A DNA stretch of 64,000 nucleotides, from the NCBI GenBank assembly GCA_018389105.1, contig JACATO010001137.1, positions 489,333 to 553,332 of the forward strand, in the 5' to 3' direction. The stretch is from Nautilus pompilius (lineage: Eukaryota > Mollusca > Cephalopoda > Nautilida > Nautilidae). Positions within the stretch are counted from its first letter, which is position 1. Every line of letters starts with the position of its first letter. Position numbers and translations under genes: made by a program. The notes beneath the pieces were generated by a model. It searched no databases. It was not told the DNA's origin and was given only the letters and a program-made list of their open reading frames with translations. This document shows, in pieces, positions 12,824 through 26,400 of the stretch.

Positions 12824-12910
12824 GAGCCAGTCCCAACCAATATTTGAACTTGGACTCTCAACCATGGCAATCTAGATCTAGTAGTCAGCCTCCAGATCAC
12901 CAACCACTCA
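12824..12910 (-). repeat. tRNA-like SINE fragment
   Basis: On the minus strand this reads GAGTGGTTGG...GGAGGCTGACTACTAG, then TCCAAGTTCAAAT and GGACTGGCTCA. The first part resembles a Pol III A box region and GTTCAAAT resembles a degenerate B box with the expected spacing. The same terminal GGACTGGCTCA occurs in the fragment at 14314-14372, supporting a dispersed family. Confidence 0.45.
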
Positions 12911-14313
12911 AATAATAATCTAAAGCATTTTAACATACATAGAACATTGAAAACTACAATTTGATCATACAATTATCAAGTATCTCTACCATTAATTATA
13001 AAATTTAAGTGTACTTAATCTGCTCTTCTATAATTTAGTATTTTTATAACCACATGGGCAGTACTTGCATCATCTGGAATAAAACTAAAGCTATTCACTT
13101 GGTTATAAATAAATTTAGAAATATTATAGAAAAATAAAAAAATTTTCCATACAATGCTATTCTGTGCTCATATGTATGCTTTATTGGAAATTTAATTTTT
13201 AAAAAAATGACCAGTAAAAAGTAAGATGAAACTTTATAAGAAAAAAAAAGACAATATTAAACGCAAAGACAAATTTCACTGGCTTGCTTCATTTTGAACA
13301 AGTAAAAATTGGTTTTTCATTGCTTTAAGCCATGAACAATGCAGGGAGTAAAGAAGAAAACACTGATTTTTTCTAGAATTCAAAAGAAAAAATATATCAA
13401 GGCTTTGCAATTAATTGGAACATATGATAAGCCAGGAATAATATCATAATGACTACATGTTGTAAAATTTAATTTAGAACCCAGCTCTATAGATTGGATT
13501 TTGAAATATTCAACTGTATAGAATTAATTTGTTTCGATGTTTCAAGTTTTGCACTAAACAAATAGCTTTTTGAATTTGTCTCTGATGCATGGAGTAATTT
13601 ATTCTAAGTGAGTAGACTATAAAGATATTTGATATTAATGTTTGTTTCATATTTTAAAATTTACTTAGTTACATGGTTATTGGTCATTTAATTCTTTAAA
13701 ACATCATCCATATTTAATAAATAAGATTTACTTAACTGAAAAAGTAAAAAAAAAAAAAAAAAAAACCTAAGCATTAATATTGCAAAATTGAACATTATTT
13801 TTTGGCATTTTTTTGCCAAATACAAATTTTTTTTTACTCCTATTCTTACGGATACATCTTCAATACATATTTGATTCATGCCTTCACTAACCTAGCAATT
13901 TTTAAAAAGATAACCTAAGAAGGAACAAAATTTAGTGATGGTTAGTAGAAATTAAAACTAAGTACTTGACTGATTAATGTAGAAATGTACCACATACCAA
14001 TTTTGATTTTGACCACTGTCAAAATAACTTTTTCACAATGTAATGTAAACACTGCAGTTATCTACACTTTATTTTAATACAGGTATAACATTTATCCATC
14101 CTATCAGATTCTAGATTTGCACAGAAACAGTCAAGCTGTAAAGTGAATACCAAATGGATTGCATGACCACTTTACAGCATGGGAAGTCATGAGCATAAGT
14201 TCACACTAGAACTTTTCATTTTCAGATCTGGATAAAAGCTGTAATACCTTAACAAAATCCATGCACTGGCTGATGAAAGAACAAAAAAAATATGCCAAGA
14301 AGGTAAACCAAAC

Positions 14314-14372
14314 TGAGCCAGTCCACATGGAAATCAGACTCAGGTCTTTGACTTTAGTAGTCCACCTACCAC
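14314..14372 (-). repeat. Second, more diverged copy of the tRNA-like SINE
   Basis: On the minus strand it shares GTGGTAGGT...GACTACTA at the start and GGACTGGCTCAG at the end with the copy at 12824-12910. The middle is shorter and more diverged. Confidence 0.4.
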
Positions 14373-16106
14373 TGACTTATGTCAACCAAAATTTGCAATA
14401 TATAAACTAATTTGTTAGCAGTTTATGTTAAGTAAAAAAAAACAAACAAACTAGATAAATAAATTTAAAAACAATTCTATCTGGCTAGTTTGTCTTTTTT
14501 TAAATGGAATTGTATACTCACTGGTCTAAGGTGCTTGCTTAGATGGGAAAATACATGTCTGTGCATTCCTGTTACTGTAGCCACTAACTTGACAACATGT
14601 CCATAATATTTGCATATAATGATTCCACCATGATTAGACGTATCTTAAAATTAGCAGTGTACACTACATGCTATGCCACTAAATTAAAATCAAATGAAGA
14701 CTTTTCTACCAATTCAAGTATGTAAATCCTAAAAAAAAATAAAAGACAAATTGAATTAAAATTATTGTATATCTATAATTTGTTTTAATAAATCCAAACT
14801 GTAGAATTTTATAATAACCTGCACATACAATATTTATAGATTTATTTATACTGACTTTTCAGAAATGACTTATAAAAGTTTAGAACCACCATAACTTTCC
14901 TGTCTCATAGTATGCCAATTGAACTTCCTTAAAAAACAATATTTGATTAGTGTAAGCAAAAAATCAACAAATTTAATTTTCACTATAAAAGTTAATAGTC
15001 TTATTGTTCAGGTAGTCTTAATAATAAATACCAATTCAAAGTTTAGACTACACTGAAATCTCAATATCTTCTACTTCAATTCAGTTAGCTAAAAACTTGA
15101 TTTGTATGAAGGAATTGACCATTCTCACCAGTTAAATAGAATAAAGCCGTAGATACAACAAGTAATGTCAAGAATCTCTGAATTGGTCAATAAAATATGC
15201 TGAATTTTAGGCAAAAAAGAATATTAAACTCACAAACTTCCTTTGAGTTACTGTGGTGTGCATGTGTACAGTACAGAAGACTGCTGCTATCAAAGAATAT
15301 ATGGCTACATGGAAGTCAGCAGCAGACTCTTTCAAAAAGCAAATACAGTCCAGTGCTATAGAGTGCCACTTCATACTGAAATATTTCTGTGTTGACACTC
15401 AAAGATTCTGATATTTGCAAAGCCAGTGAATTGACAAATTAATCCCTGCAGAAAAGGTTAAGCTAATTAAACAGGTTGAGAAGTAATAGACTAAACATAA
15501 AAAACATCACTCTAGGGTGTGGCACTAAATCATCAACTGTATCAACTATTTGGAAAAATATGAAGCAGCTCAACAACCAGTCAGTCTATCCAGCAAAAAG
15601 AAAATAGAATGGTTGCATACTTTGATGTGGAAGAGATTTTATTTTCTGTACCTGATTCAAAGCTGTTTATTTAGGAAACATTCCTGTCTTGATGTAACTT
15701 GCTGGCAAATGGGCCACTTGCCAATAACAAATAGATAATTTTAAATTGCACCACAACATTGTTTTGTTCAATAGTGAGAGAGTAAATGCATGATCTTACA
15801 TCTTCTATGTTAAAAAAAAACATATCGCCATGAAAAATAAAATTTCTTAGTGGAAAAATGATGATTCTTAACAAAGAAATAGTATTAACAAGTTTCACAA
15901 ATTTTCCAACATCACATAGCTACTTGCATAAACTTTTCCATAGAGATATCAATTTTGCAGTTCCCCTGCTGAAGTAGTAAAATACTGTGAATAGTACAGA
16001 ACAAGGAGGCATTCAATATATCTTAGTGGATGGTCATATTCAATCCAATTGCATTGTATGATGTCATTATCACCTAGAGAAGTTTGGTTATTTCAAATTG
16101 TCATAG

Positions 16107-16329
16107 TTTGTAGTAATGTTGTAAGCGACATTTGTGCTTTTGTGTTTGTTGTAAGCGACACGCACGATCTGATGATCATTCATCATGGTGGTCGTTATTG
16201 CTTGTGTGCTTGGATTTTATGTCTGAATAAACCTTCTAATTTGGGTAATACAGCCTGTGTTTTACAGAAGAACTACAACAATTTATACAGACATAATTTT
16301 AATTCTACACTAGAATTATAGAACGTCTG
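16107..16329 (+). repeat. Probable 5' LTR and leader of a Ty3/gypsy element
   Basis: This block precedes a gypsy gag frame. It contains two direct copies of TGTTGTAAGCGACA (16117-16130 and 16147-16160), CpG-rich sequence typical of an LTR, and an AATAAA signal at 16226-16231. The exact LTR start and end, primer-binding site and a matching 3' LTR were not found, so this is judged from position and content only. Confidence 0.45.
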
Positions 16330-18391
16330 TTGCGACCAGAGCGTCTAGACACAGACCCAGGTTCGAGTACGGCTGCCAAAGGATGGAGTCACTGGTTGAA
16401 GACATCCGAAAATTCCATCGCTGTCCTTCCGCAAGAAGGATTAGATAAACTGAGCATGCTGACAAATTTAGTGACTCTGAAGTTATATGAACCTATATCT
16501 GAATGCTCCACTTATGAAGACGCAATCTCTACATTAGCACAAGATATTTGTGAAACCCACCAACGAAGTATTTACTCGTCGACAGCAGCCAAGTGAGTTC
16601 CTTGATGAATATTTTCAAGCCCTACACACACTCGCTAAGGACTGTAACTTTAAATCTGTGACCGCTCAACCACATCGAAATGAAGCTACACGGGATGCCT
16701 TTATCACTGGCCTACACTCACCTGTAATTCGGCAGCGTTTGTTGGAAAACAGAATACTTGATATTAGCAACATGTTTGATCAAGCCAGAGCCTTAGATGC
16801 TGCTCAGAGTTGTTGTGAATCATATTCGGTCCCTCTTGAGTCAATTCCCAGTGCGTCAGCAGTATCTGAAATTAAGCAAACTGAAAATACAGGAACTTTA
16901 CCTTATTCCCAGTTGTCGGTTGCTGTTGGTCGTTGTTTCTTTTGTGGATTAAACAGACATCCCTGGTCTCGTTGCCCAGCACGAGGAGAAGCAATTTGCC
17001 ACGAATGTAAGAAAGTGGGGCATTATGCTGGTGTATGTAAGGGGCGTCGAAATTCGACTACACAGTCAACCTCCAGCTCTGCAATTCAACTAGCAATTAC
17101 TTGCGTAACTTCGGCTGCTACTACACCTACTGAGTTGCCACCTGCTCTCAACTCCATCTACATTAATGGCTTCATGTTCGATAGTGGTATCACTGATAGT
17201 TTTATACACCCAGATGTTGTGAAGGAACACTCATTTCAAGTATTTAATTCTACAAAAACAGTATCTATGGCTACATCCTTTCTTGCCTCTAAAACAGATG
17301 GATACTGCAAAGTGCAAATTGAGATACAAGGTGTAGTATATGAAGACATTGTGAGCTATCAGTATTGCCTGGCCTGTGTTCTGATGTGATTTTAGATCAA
17401 GATTTTCAAAGACAACATGAAAGTGTGAGTGACAGTGAATTATGGTGGAAAACTCCCCCCCCAACTCTTGTCATATGTGGATTAACTGCTTTAAATGTGG
17501 AACCTCCCAGCTTATTTGCTAATCTCACAGCTGACTATCACCCCATAGCTGTCAGATCTCGTCGATACATTTCTGATGACTGTAAGTTCATAGATTGTGA
17601 GATTCAACATCTACTGCGGGAAGGTATAATTGAACCTAGTAATTATCCGTGGAGAGCACAGGTTGTTGTTACTAAATCAGAAAACCACAGGAAATGCCTT
17701 GCAATTGATTATTCAGAAACTATAAACAAATTTACACTCTTAGATGGTTATCCACTCCCATGTATTGATGAAACCGTACACAAGCTTGCTCAACATAAAA
17801 TCTTCAGTACAATTGACCTGTGGAGTGCATACCATCAAGTGACTATTTGTGCTGAAGACAAGCCCTCTACTGCTTTCAAGACTAGTGGAGCACTTTACCA
17901 GTTTACTTGAATTCCATTTGGGGTTTCTAATGGTGTAGCATGTTTCCAATGTATCATGAATACCTTCATTAAAGACAATAATCTTGATGGAACATATGCT
18001 TGCTTAGACAATATAACAATTTGTGAGGTGTCGCAAGAGGAGCATGATTTTAATCTGAACAGATTTCAAGTGGCTGCAGAGAAAGTAAATATCACTTTCA
18101 GTGAAGATAAAAGCATCTTTTCAACAAAGAAACTCTGCATTTTGTGGTATGTGATTGAGAATGGTGAATTATGACCTGATCCTGAATGTCTGAGACCTAA
18201 AGAATTGCCGATACCAAGTGATATGAAGATGCTTCATCGTTGTCTTTGGACATTTTGCATACTACTCAAACCGGATCTATAACTATTCAGAGAAAGTTCA
18301 TCCACTTATTACTACCACAATCTTTCCAATGTCAGATGAAGCACAAAGGGCATTTACACTAAACAACGATGATATTATACATGCCTGAGTC
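16330..18391 (+). pseudogene. Ty3/gypsy retrotransposon gag-protease-RT fragment
   Basis: A broken gag-pol of the gypsy class. Gag begins near 16330; a frame change at about 16550-16590 leads into the body of gag with FTRRQQPSEFLDEYFQAL. Two CCHC zinc knuckles follow (CFFCGLNRHPWSRC and CHECKKVGHYAGVC), then an aspartic protease motif DSGITDSF. A second shift at about 17370-17390 enters reverse transcriptase, recognisable from REGIIEPSNYPWRA, YPLPCID and FSTIDLWSAYHQV. A TGA (17908-17910) interrupts RT before IPFGV, and the active-site motif is CLDNI, with the second Asp replaced by Asn. Further stops follow at about 18172 and in the connection region. RNase H, integrase and the 3' LTR are missing; the sequence ends at the MITE at 18392. 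It cannot be functional. Confidence 0.85.
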
Positions 18392-18784
18392 CAGGGGCGT
18401 AGCTAGCGTTTGTGCCGCCCGGGGCGGTCGTAGAATTTGCCGCCCTCTAAATAACGTAGAATTTCAAAACCTCCAAAAAATTAATTTTTTATTTATTTAT
18501 TTATTGAAAAAAAAGTACTATTAGAAAATAAAAATGATCAAATATATAATGAGAAAATATTGATATTCAATTCAAAATTAATTGGAAGTGACTCACTTCA
18601 AGTGAGCAAATTTTAGAACAACTTTCTTCCTTTCAAAAAACTACCATTAAAAATTGAACGAAAAATTCAGGAAAAAAATAATATCTGGAAAAATAGAACG
18701 AAAAAATACATTATATATGTAACATACTGTCCTGAACTAAATTTGACAACCAAAAAATGCCGCCCCCTATTAGCTACGCCCCTG
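18392..18784. mobile_element. Non-autonomous DNA transposon (MITE), 393 bp
   Basis: Perfect 14-bp terminal inverted repeats CAGGGGCGTAGCTA (18392-18405) and its complement (18771-18784) bound an AT-rich interior without coding capacity. GC-rich subterminal stretches with GCCGCCC-type sequence lie inside both ends. The CAG...CTG ends resemble hAT-type termini, but an exact 8-bp target duplication was not seen. It marks the 3' limit of the recognisable gypsy pol sequence. Confidence 0.8.
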
Positions 18785-20274
18785 TGTCTATCGACAGTAA
18801 AATAATTGTTTTACCTGATGGATTTTAGGTAAAGAAGATGGAAATTGCGCATCCGTTTTCTCTAGCAAAGAATAATGACGCGGAATGTCAAAATTGAGAA
18901 AAAATAAAACCAGCAACAAAGGTCGGAGAGGTTAAGTTTTACGCAAGTGATGGATCATGTATTATTTCTTTTCTACGTTTTAAAAAAAAATGTAGAAAAT
19001 TATATTATTTGTTAGCAGTAAATCGTTTGTTGTTGAAGTAACGTAAAAATCCTTTACGCGTATATAAAAAATATTATCGGTTATCTTCGTTATTGGGATA
19101 TAAAAGACGCAACGCTCTTCTGAAGAAAAAAAAACAAAAACAAAAATTTCAAAAAATGCTTTTGAAACCCGACGCCCTTGATAATAAAAACTTTCAACTC
19201 CTGTTTATCTCTTATACTACCATGAGAACTCGCAATCTAAATTATTTTTTTTGCAGCTGAAAACGTTGAGGCGTGTTACGTGAATTTAATTATATAAATT
19301 AATAATTTTGTGCATCATCTATTTAATGTCTAAGGCCTATCAATGCTTTGGGGATTTTTTTCTTCAAGACAATCCTTTAATTCTATGGATGAAAAAACTT
19401 TAAACGTTTAAATATCTTAAAAGTAATTTTGAAACTATTTACCTAATCGATATTGCAGATGAAGACCAGCAGTAATTCAAAAGTGAATTTACAGTTTATC
19501 TTCTGTATTATTATTATTATTATTATTATATTTTAGTTTAAAAATAGGATTACAAAAAATGTGGACTACAGGCTTTTAATACAAAAGAAAATTTCTAGAT
19601 GTGAAAGGAAATCTACAGATGGCTGAAGATCAAAAAGCAAATACCTGGAAGTTATTTTATCGAGATGAATAAATTATTTTTACAGTTTTAACTCATACTG
19701 CCATTTCTTTAAATTGTAGTAAGTTAGTTAGTAGCAAACTGAGTCTGTCTAACCTGATTAGAATCACTCATCATGATCATATTTACTTTTAATTAAAAAA
19801 AAAAAATAATACTAGAATTATTTCATTAAAATACATATTATATTGCTAGTAAACCATTCATTTATAATTCAGTTTTCAAATTGTTACTACAGAAATATCT
19901 TATATGCTAATAAAATAAAATAAAACATACATTTTTAAATTATGTATTCGACTAGCGAAAACTTTGTATCTAGAATTTTATATGATAAAATTAATTTTGA
20001 TTTTAATGAATTATAATTATATAGTTGAATATTTTACAAATTTAAATCTAATAATTAGTTAACAATATGCAGATCTAAAATAATGAAAATAGATTTTTGT
20101 ATTATTTAGAAATTTAGACATTTGATTTTAATTTATTTCGTTTCTCGTTTGTAATCTATTCATTATCAGCTTCGTTTTTTAACATCACCCTATGCTCAAG
20201 CCACCATTTTGAAAAATGGGAGTGAATTTATTTTCTTTACATAATTAATAACTTTAGGCTGTATTTATTGAAAA
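18785..20274 (+). promoter_or_regulatory. ARGLU1: Upstream region and 5' UTR of ARGLU1
   Basis: This region lies between the MITE and the ARGLU1 start codon. CpG dinucleotides are commoner at 18800-19270 than in most of the window, as might be expected for an unmethylated promoter. Close to the start codon, 20198-20212 reads AAGCCACCATTTTGA; the reverse complement has the AAAATGG core of a YY1 site, common near start sites of housekeeping genes. The transcription start cannot be fixed from sequence alone. An ATT run lies at about 19507-19530. Confidence 0.45.
20216..20248 (+). other. Possible 10-codon upstream ORF in the ARGLU1 leader
   Basis: An ATG at 20216 opens a frame of ten codons ending in TAA (20246-20248), 26 bases before the main ATG. 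Its context TTGAAAAATGGGA is identical to that of the true start at 20275. If transcription starts upstream of it, ribosomes would meet this uORF first. Confidence 0.35.
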
Positions 20275-20453
20275 ATGGGACGTTCTAGAAGTCGAAGCAG
20301 ATCATCAAGTAGAACTAGACATCGGGTAAAGCACAAAAAAAGACATGTGCGTTCGCGGTCCAGCTCTCCTTCCCGTGATAGAACACACACGACCAGTAGC
20401 AGTGGGCGACATGGCAACATAGGCGCAAGATCAAAAGACAGGAAACGAGCCAG
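20275..20453 (+). CDS. ARGLU1: ARGLU1 coding exon 1 (RS-rich N-terminus)
   Basis: Encodes residues 1-59 plus two bases of codon 60. It is rich in SR, RS and RH pairs and in basic clusters such as KHKKRH. The donor reads CCAG/GTCAGT, and intron 1 (20454-25089) is phase 2. The open frame runs on a few codons into the intron before a stop. Confidence 0.93.
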
Positions 20454-23400
20454 GTCAGTGAAATTTTCATTTTAACCGTTTTATTTATTGTCTGTGTTCA
20501 AGTATTCATTTTTTTTTGGCAGCTCAATTTCATCAGAATCGTGTCTTTTTAGTCTCACTCAAGAAGTTAGTTACCAAAAGAGATAAAAGGCTTGAATGAA
20601 AATTTTAGTTCCGTTCAAATTTTTACTTTTTATAATTGAATGGACGATACTTAAGAATACTATTACAGTTTCATAAATACAAACCTCTAAACAATATTAC
20701 CAGATACAGAGAAATTTATAATATGAAGTTTTTTTTCTTTTTAAGAAACTGAGTTATTTAAAAAGAACGAAAAAATATCAAAAAGCGCTTCATATGACTG
20801 ACTTTCTTATGTGTTTTTACATTACTAAGGTTAGCTTCAAAAAAAAAATCCATATACATTAGTTGGTTAAGGATATTAGTGATCTCAAAAACATATCTGT
20901 ATATTACGTATAAATAAGAGGCTACATAAAAATCTCACCAAAATATTCTAATTCCTAATTGATATCTGAAAGATATTGTTGTGTGTGTGTGTGTGTGTGT
21001 GAGAGTGAGAGAGAGAGAGAGAGAGAGAGAAGGGTCATTGAGTTATGGAAAAATCAATACTTTCAAACTTTTTTCTTGTAGTTTATCGGTAAAATAGTTG
21101 TTCAAATGAATTATGGTACTAAGGTTTCCACGCTTATTTCAATCATTACTTTTTACTTTTATTATGTTTATAGTTTAATTTAATTCTCAATTTTACTGAA
21201 TAAAGAAAAAAAACAAATGAGTGAATAACCCTTTTTCAAGACAAGTTTATTCTTTCCTTTTCTCTGGTTTGATAAATTTATGGTCTTATTCACCTTACAG
21301 TTTGAAAAAAAGAAAGGATTGTTGGTTGAATAGTTAGGAAATATACCAAAATATTGATTAATACTGTGTAAACAAAACAAAAATAAAAGGTGGCCTAATT
21401 GTAGGTTTGGGTATTGTAGAATTATTTGAATTATATCATTATACATAATCAAGTATTCCGATAAATGGCAGTGATGTGAAATTGGAATAAGTGAATGAAA
21501 ATACTAATCTACTGACAAGCAGTTAATATTATTTTCTTCAAAAACTTGCATTTCAATGTCATTTAGAAATATCTAGAGTTGGAATGATGTGCATATACTA
21601 ATATTAAATGTTTACTTTTTTGATATGAAGTATGCCTCCATTTTGTACCTTAAATTTTGTTATAATTCATCTAATAGACCATAATTTATTCCCATTGTCA
21701 ATTTTTACTGATGTTACCATTTTCTTCCAAGTAGTAGTTTATACTTTTTTCTTATTATTTTCTGATTTTGTTCACTAATATCTAATTTAATCACTTAAAT
21801 CCTGTGAGATTGGCTCAGTTTTTCATACTCCCCTGGTATCTCTTTTTGCTCCTCTTCAGCCATCTGTTTAGATTTTCTCTCACTTCTAAAAATAAAGAGT
21901 TTTAGTAGGGACTTTCCCAACTTCATCCATTTTGTTCTGCAATGGAAGTTAATAACTCATACAATCTGCATGAGTTGCTGTTGGGGAGAGGATCTAGGCA
22001 GTTATCAGTATCAATGCTTTCCTGATATCTACCAATATCAATACATCTTTGTCTTTAGGCTTTTACAAAAAAATAATTAGGTGAAATTTTAGTTACTAAA
22101 TATTTTAGAAATAAATCAAGTTAATACATTTTGTAGACAGACCCCCTAATGACTATGGAGAATAATGTGGAAAATGTCATACAATGTTGAAGATTTTATT
22201 TTTATAAAGAGATCAAATATTTAAAGTGTAAATGTTTATCTTATATTTAGAAAACTTGTTTTAAAAAAACACTATTTATTTATATGCATTTCATTGTTTG
22301 TCTAAATTGTAGACATAGGATGGGACTCATTTTTTGTGATTTAAAGTAGAAATGTTATAGGCATTAAAATAGTTATTTCTTTAAGAGACCACAAATAAAT
22401 AGTTAAAATAAAAATTAATTTGGCAGAAAATTCACAAGATTTTTAGTTTTAATGACTACTAGGCGTGTAGCAGTACACTTTCACATGATACAATGCATTC
22501 ATTAAAGTAAAAATTATTTCTTTCATAGTTGAAGCAGAAATAAACATGAAAGTGAAAGGTGGATTCCATTTATGAATTATTTCTCTTTTATTATACTCCT
22601 AAATGAGCTTAAAGTTCTCTTTAATAAAATATCAACATTATCTGAGTAAAGACATGATCTTTGTGCTGTTATGATGTACGCAATGTTTCCAGCTGTTAAA
22701 AGTACCCCATTACCAAATAATAAGGCAGCAGAAATGGCCAAGACACTTTTGCCTAATTTAGCCAAGTATGGTACTTTTGTTTGTTGGATTTCTACAAGGG
22801 ATTATTGATAGGTGAAATACAAGTCTTCTTTATATTGTTATATTTCGTGTTCAGTTGATTACTGAAGGAAAGATCTGGTATCAATACTTATAATATGAAA
22901 GCCAACCAAGTAATTGATGTAGGTCTGGTTCAGATTGAGGTTACATCAGGATGGGTGTTTTCAGCTGGATCTGATTTTACTTTTAATTGTACAAATATTA
23001 GTTTTAAAAATAGAAGTAAAGCATTGCTAACCTTTGAAAGAAATTTTGAAATAATATATTAGTGGTTTTGTAATGTTTTTTTACTCAATATGTAATGCAA
23101 TGTAAACTTGAATTTTTTATATAGACATTCTAAAATATGCTGAAAATGTGAGCATCTGCACTAGATGGTTGTCAGCACCTTTAGTGATCTTCTCAAGTTC
23201 TCTCAAGTCAGCAAACATTGTTTTTCTTTATCACTGATGAAAAGTAGAGAAATCAAATAATGGCATTGACCAAGAATTCCTGTACACTTTTATCTTTATA
23301 ATCATATCTTGGCAATATCTTATGAATGGCCTACTTGATTTTTTGAAAAATACATTCATCTGGGTATGTGGATACAGTCTTCATAATTCATTCTTGATGG

Positions 23401-26400
23401 CAATATCAGAGTGACAGTGGGACTGTTGGCATCGCACAATAGGTTAGTGATCGTTTTCATTGGCTTTATAGTATCTGTATGTAGCCTTCTCACTGTTGAT
23501 GAAATCTTTGATAATATCAGATGGCCAAAATAACAAGCTCTGGCCTGTAGCATTTGTTGACATAACAATTATTAGCTCTTTTGGTTCATTTTTCAACAAA
23601 GCAAGCTTTTTTTTTTTGAGGAAACTTGAGGCTTTTGCACTTCAATGGAAGTATGCTACTACTACTCTTACATGACCAAGCAAACAACCACATTTACATG
23701 CCTCAAACCCACATTTTTAGTCAAATATTTATTGTGTGCTAAACATATAATATGTAGTTGTAGTTTACCTATTTTGACAGCTAATGTCCACCACAGCACA
23801 ATTTATGCCATTTTGGGCATAGTTTTACTTTGACTTAGTTCTGGAGATTCAGCTATTCATTGTTAAAGCTATAGAAATATCTTTTAACTACCCTAATGCA
23901 AAGTCCTTTTCAACTTCATTATACAAGGATTAAATTATTGTTTCTCTGAAATATGACCTTGAAGGCACTTTGTATCTTGGCTCTGAAATGAAAGTCTACC
24001 AACTTTATGCATCCAGGCTTTTAACTAAACTGTATAGCCTGTATTTATCAGTAATAAAAATGTTGATTTTTTTAAAGTTATTTGTTGTGCAAAGAGAGTT
24101 AATCCCTAGTTTTTTAATGGAATAAATCATTTAGCTTTAACTGGTTTGATCCCATTGTTGCATTTGTGCAAAAAAAATCACCCTGTTAATGCTTGTGCTG
24201 GAGTTATTTTCACATTATCTAATGGTGGTTTCATAGGTGAATACAATCGACTCCCGCATAATTGCAGTTCGGCATTCGTGGCCCCGGTTTTTCACAGAAT
24301 TTTCCTTAGAACCTAACTAATAATTGTTCATGGAAACCGCCTCATCTGTGATTTTTAATGGCTTTTTTCATGGCAATATATATTTTTTCACGCTTTTTAG
24401 CACTAAATTATTAATAACAATATAATCTACTAATTTTGTAATATAAATACTAACGTAAATTCAGCAAAATATCAATATAAAATAAACACTATTGGCTGGA
24501 GGTTTGAAAGTAGCCAATCCAAGAGTGTTATTCATTTCTCCTTGCTGCTGATTGGCTGCTGCCCACGAGATGCTGTCTCAGGTAGATGCAGCCCAGCAGC
24601 CCTGCATCATCCCAGTTTACTGCGTGTAGCTATCTCGAGTGTTTCTCTGAGTGTTGTATTGTTTATTAAATTATTATTATTATATATTTACTTGTATTTT
24701 TTTATTATATTTTACGTTATATTTTGACGTTTATAGGCATTTATATGGACCACGTCCAATATTTGCGGTTTTTCACTCTTTGTGGGTGCTCTAGGAACGT
24801 AACTCCCGCGAATACTGGGGGATAACTGTACTCATATTAATTGTTTTCCACAAAACATTTTTGATATATCACATGTCTTTGTTACTACACTTGTTTTCAT
24901 TATAGATTACTTTAAATCTAGAGTATTTTCAGACTGGAATTATTTGAAATTGGTGGGGCTACTGGTATATTGCTTCTAAGTTAGTTTAATGTGTAATTGA
25001 ATTCTCATCAAAATGCTTTCATACTGTGTCATCTTTGAAGTTTAATGGTTGTATTTTTATCATTACAATATTTTTCTCTTTTTTTGCAGACAACGTTCTT
25101 ATTCCTCAAGTAGTTCAAGTAGTGATGATGATCTTATTATACGTGCCAAAAGAAGGGAAGAGAAGGAAAAGAAAGCAGAACTTGAAAAGCAAAGATTGCA
25201 GTAAGTTATAAGGAAAGATATTATGCTTGAGCATCTATATGTGTGTGTGTGTGTGTGTGTTGTTGTTTGTTTGTTTGTGTTTGTGTGTCTCTCTGTGTAT
25301 TAGTATATTAGTATAGAAAATATTTTTCCTGTTACAAGTTTGCTTTATGATACCATTTGTATTGTAAAATAGACTAAAGGTCCATTGCAATAATTTTTTT
25401 TTAAATATTGGTAATCCAATGTAAATTAATTAGTTAAACTAATTTATAAGCAACATTTTCCCAGAAATACCTTATCAAAGAGCTTATTTCTAGTTTAATA
25501 TATATATTTGCAGGGAATTTATTCATAAGCACTTTGGAAAAATTTGCAGTATTTTAATGAATACAATAGTTATTTGGGTTGCTTCAGATGGAGTATTAGT
25601 GTTAATGAGTAAGGTAATAAATGTTGTGAACAGTCAGAGCAAATCCAATCTTATCTGTTTGAGCCATATGAGAAGCCTGATAATAAATATATTATAGAAA
25701 ATCATGATGATGATTGTAGTTAATATGCATTAATTTTATTTAAAGAAATAATTACATTTTATTCAGAAAGAAATAAAACGTTAGACACTATGATGAACTA
25801 TGTACCATTTCATTTATTTATTTTAATTTGAAATTTTTAAAATAAATAAAGATGTGATAATATGTGTTCATGTACTTTTATTAGAAGAATAAAGATCAGA
25901 GTAAAATATTTTACCCAAATCTACTGAAAGCCAGCCTTTCAGTAGCTATATGTCATTATATTTTCATGTGATTTTTTTTTTATTATTTGCTATTATGAAA
26001 TATTCATTTTTATCTGCTGTAATTGTTTTGTTTTTGTTTATTTGCTTATATAAAGTATAAAAAGTCATATTTTGGTAGCAGTTGCATAAAAACAGTAGAT
26101 CTTAAAACATATTTTCAATAAATCTTATTAAAGATGTTCTTTCTGCATCCTACAAATAAACAAGACCAATCATAATTTGCATTGGATATTGAGATTTGGC
26201 TCAACTTGTTTTTTTTTTTAATTTCCTTGCTAAAACATTACATCTGATTTGATTTTGAAAGTAAACAAATGTCTTAGATCTACAAAAGACATTTAAAATA
26301 ATTTTTCTTTCAATAATATGCAAAGAGTAAGAGTAAAATAAAGGCTATTTATAAACATAATTTTTCAATAGTCAAAATATATATGATGTTGCAACAAACA

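Larger units (their letters stand above)
11641..16106. other. AT-rich stretch without a recognised gene
   Basis: No gene is supported. The stretch holds two SINE-like fragments (12824-12910 and 14314-14372), a run of 20 A (13746-13765) and many short A/T tracts. Open frames at 13688-13879, 15207-15398, 15550-15738 and 15671-15898 are short and lack any recognisable domain. Confidence 0.4.

Noticed and set aside
16355-16385. tRNA-like T-arm sequence GGTTCGAGTAC
   Set aside because: The stem bases do not pair, no other tRNA arms are present, and the region is the gypsy gag start.
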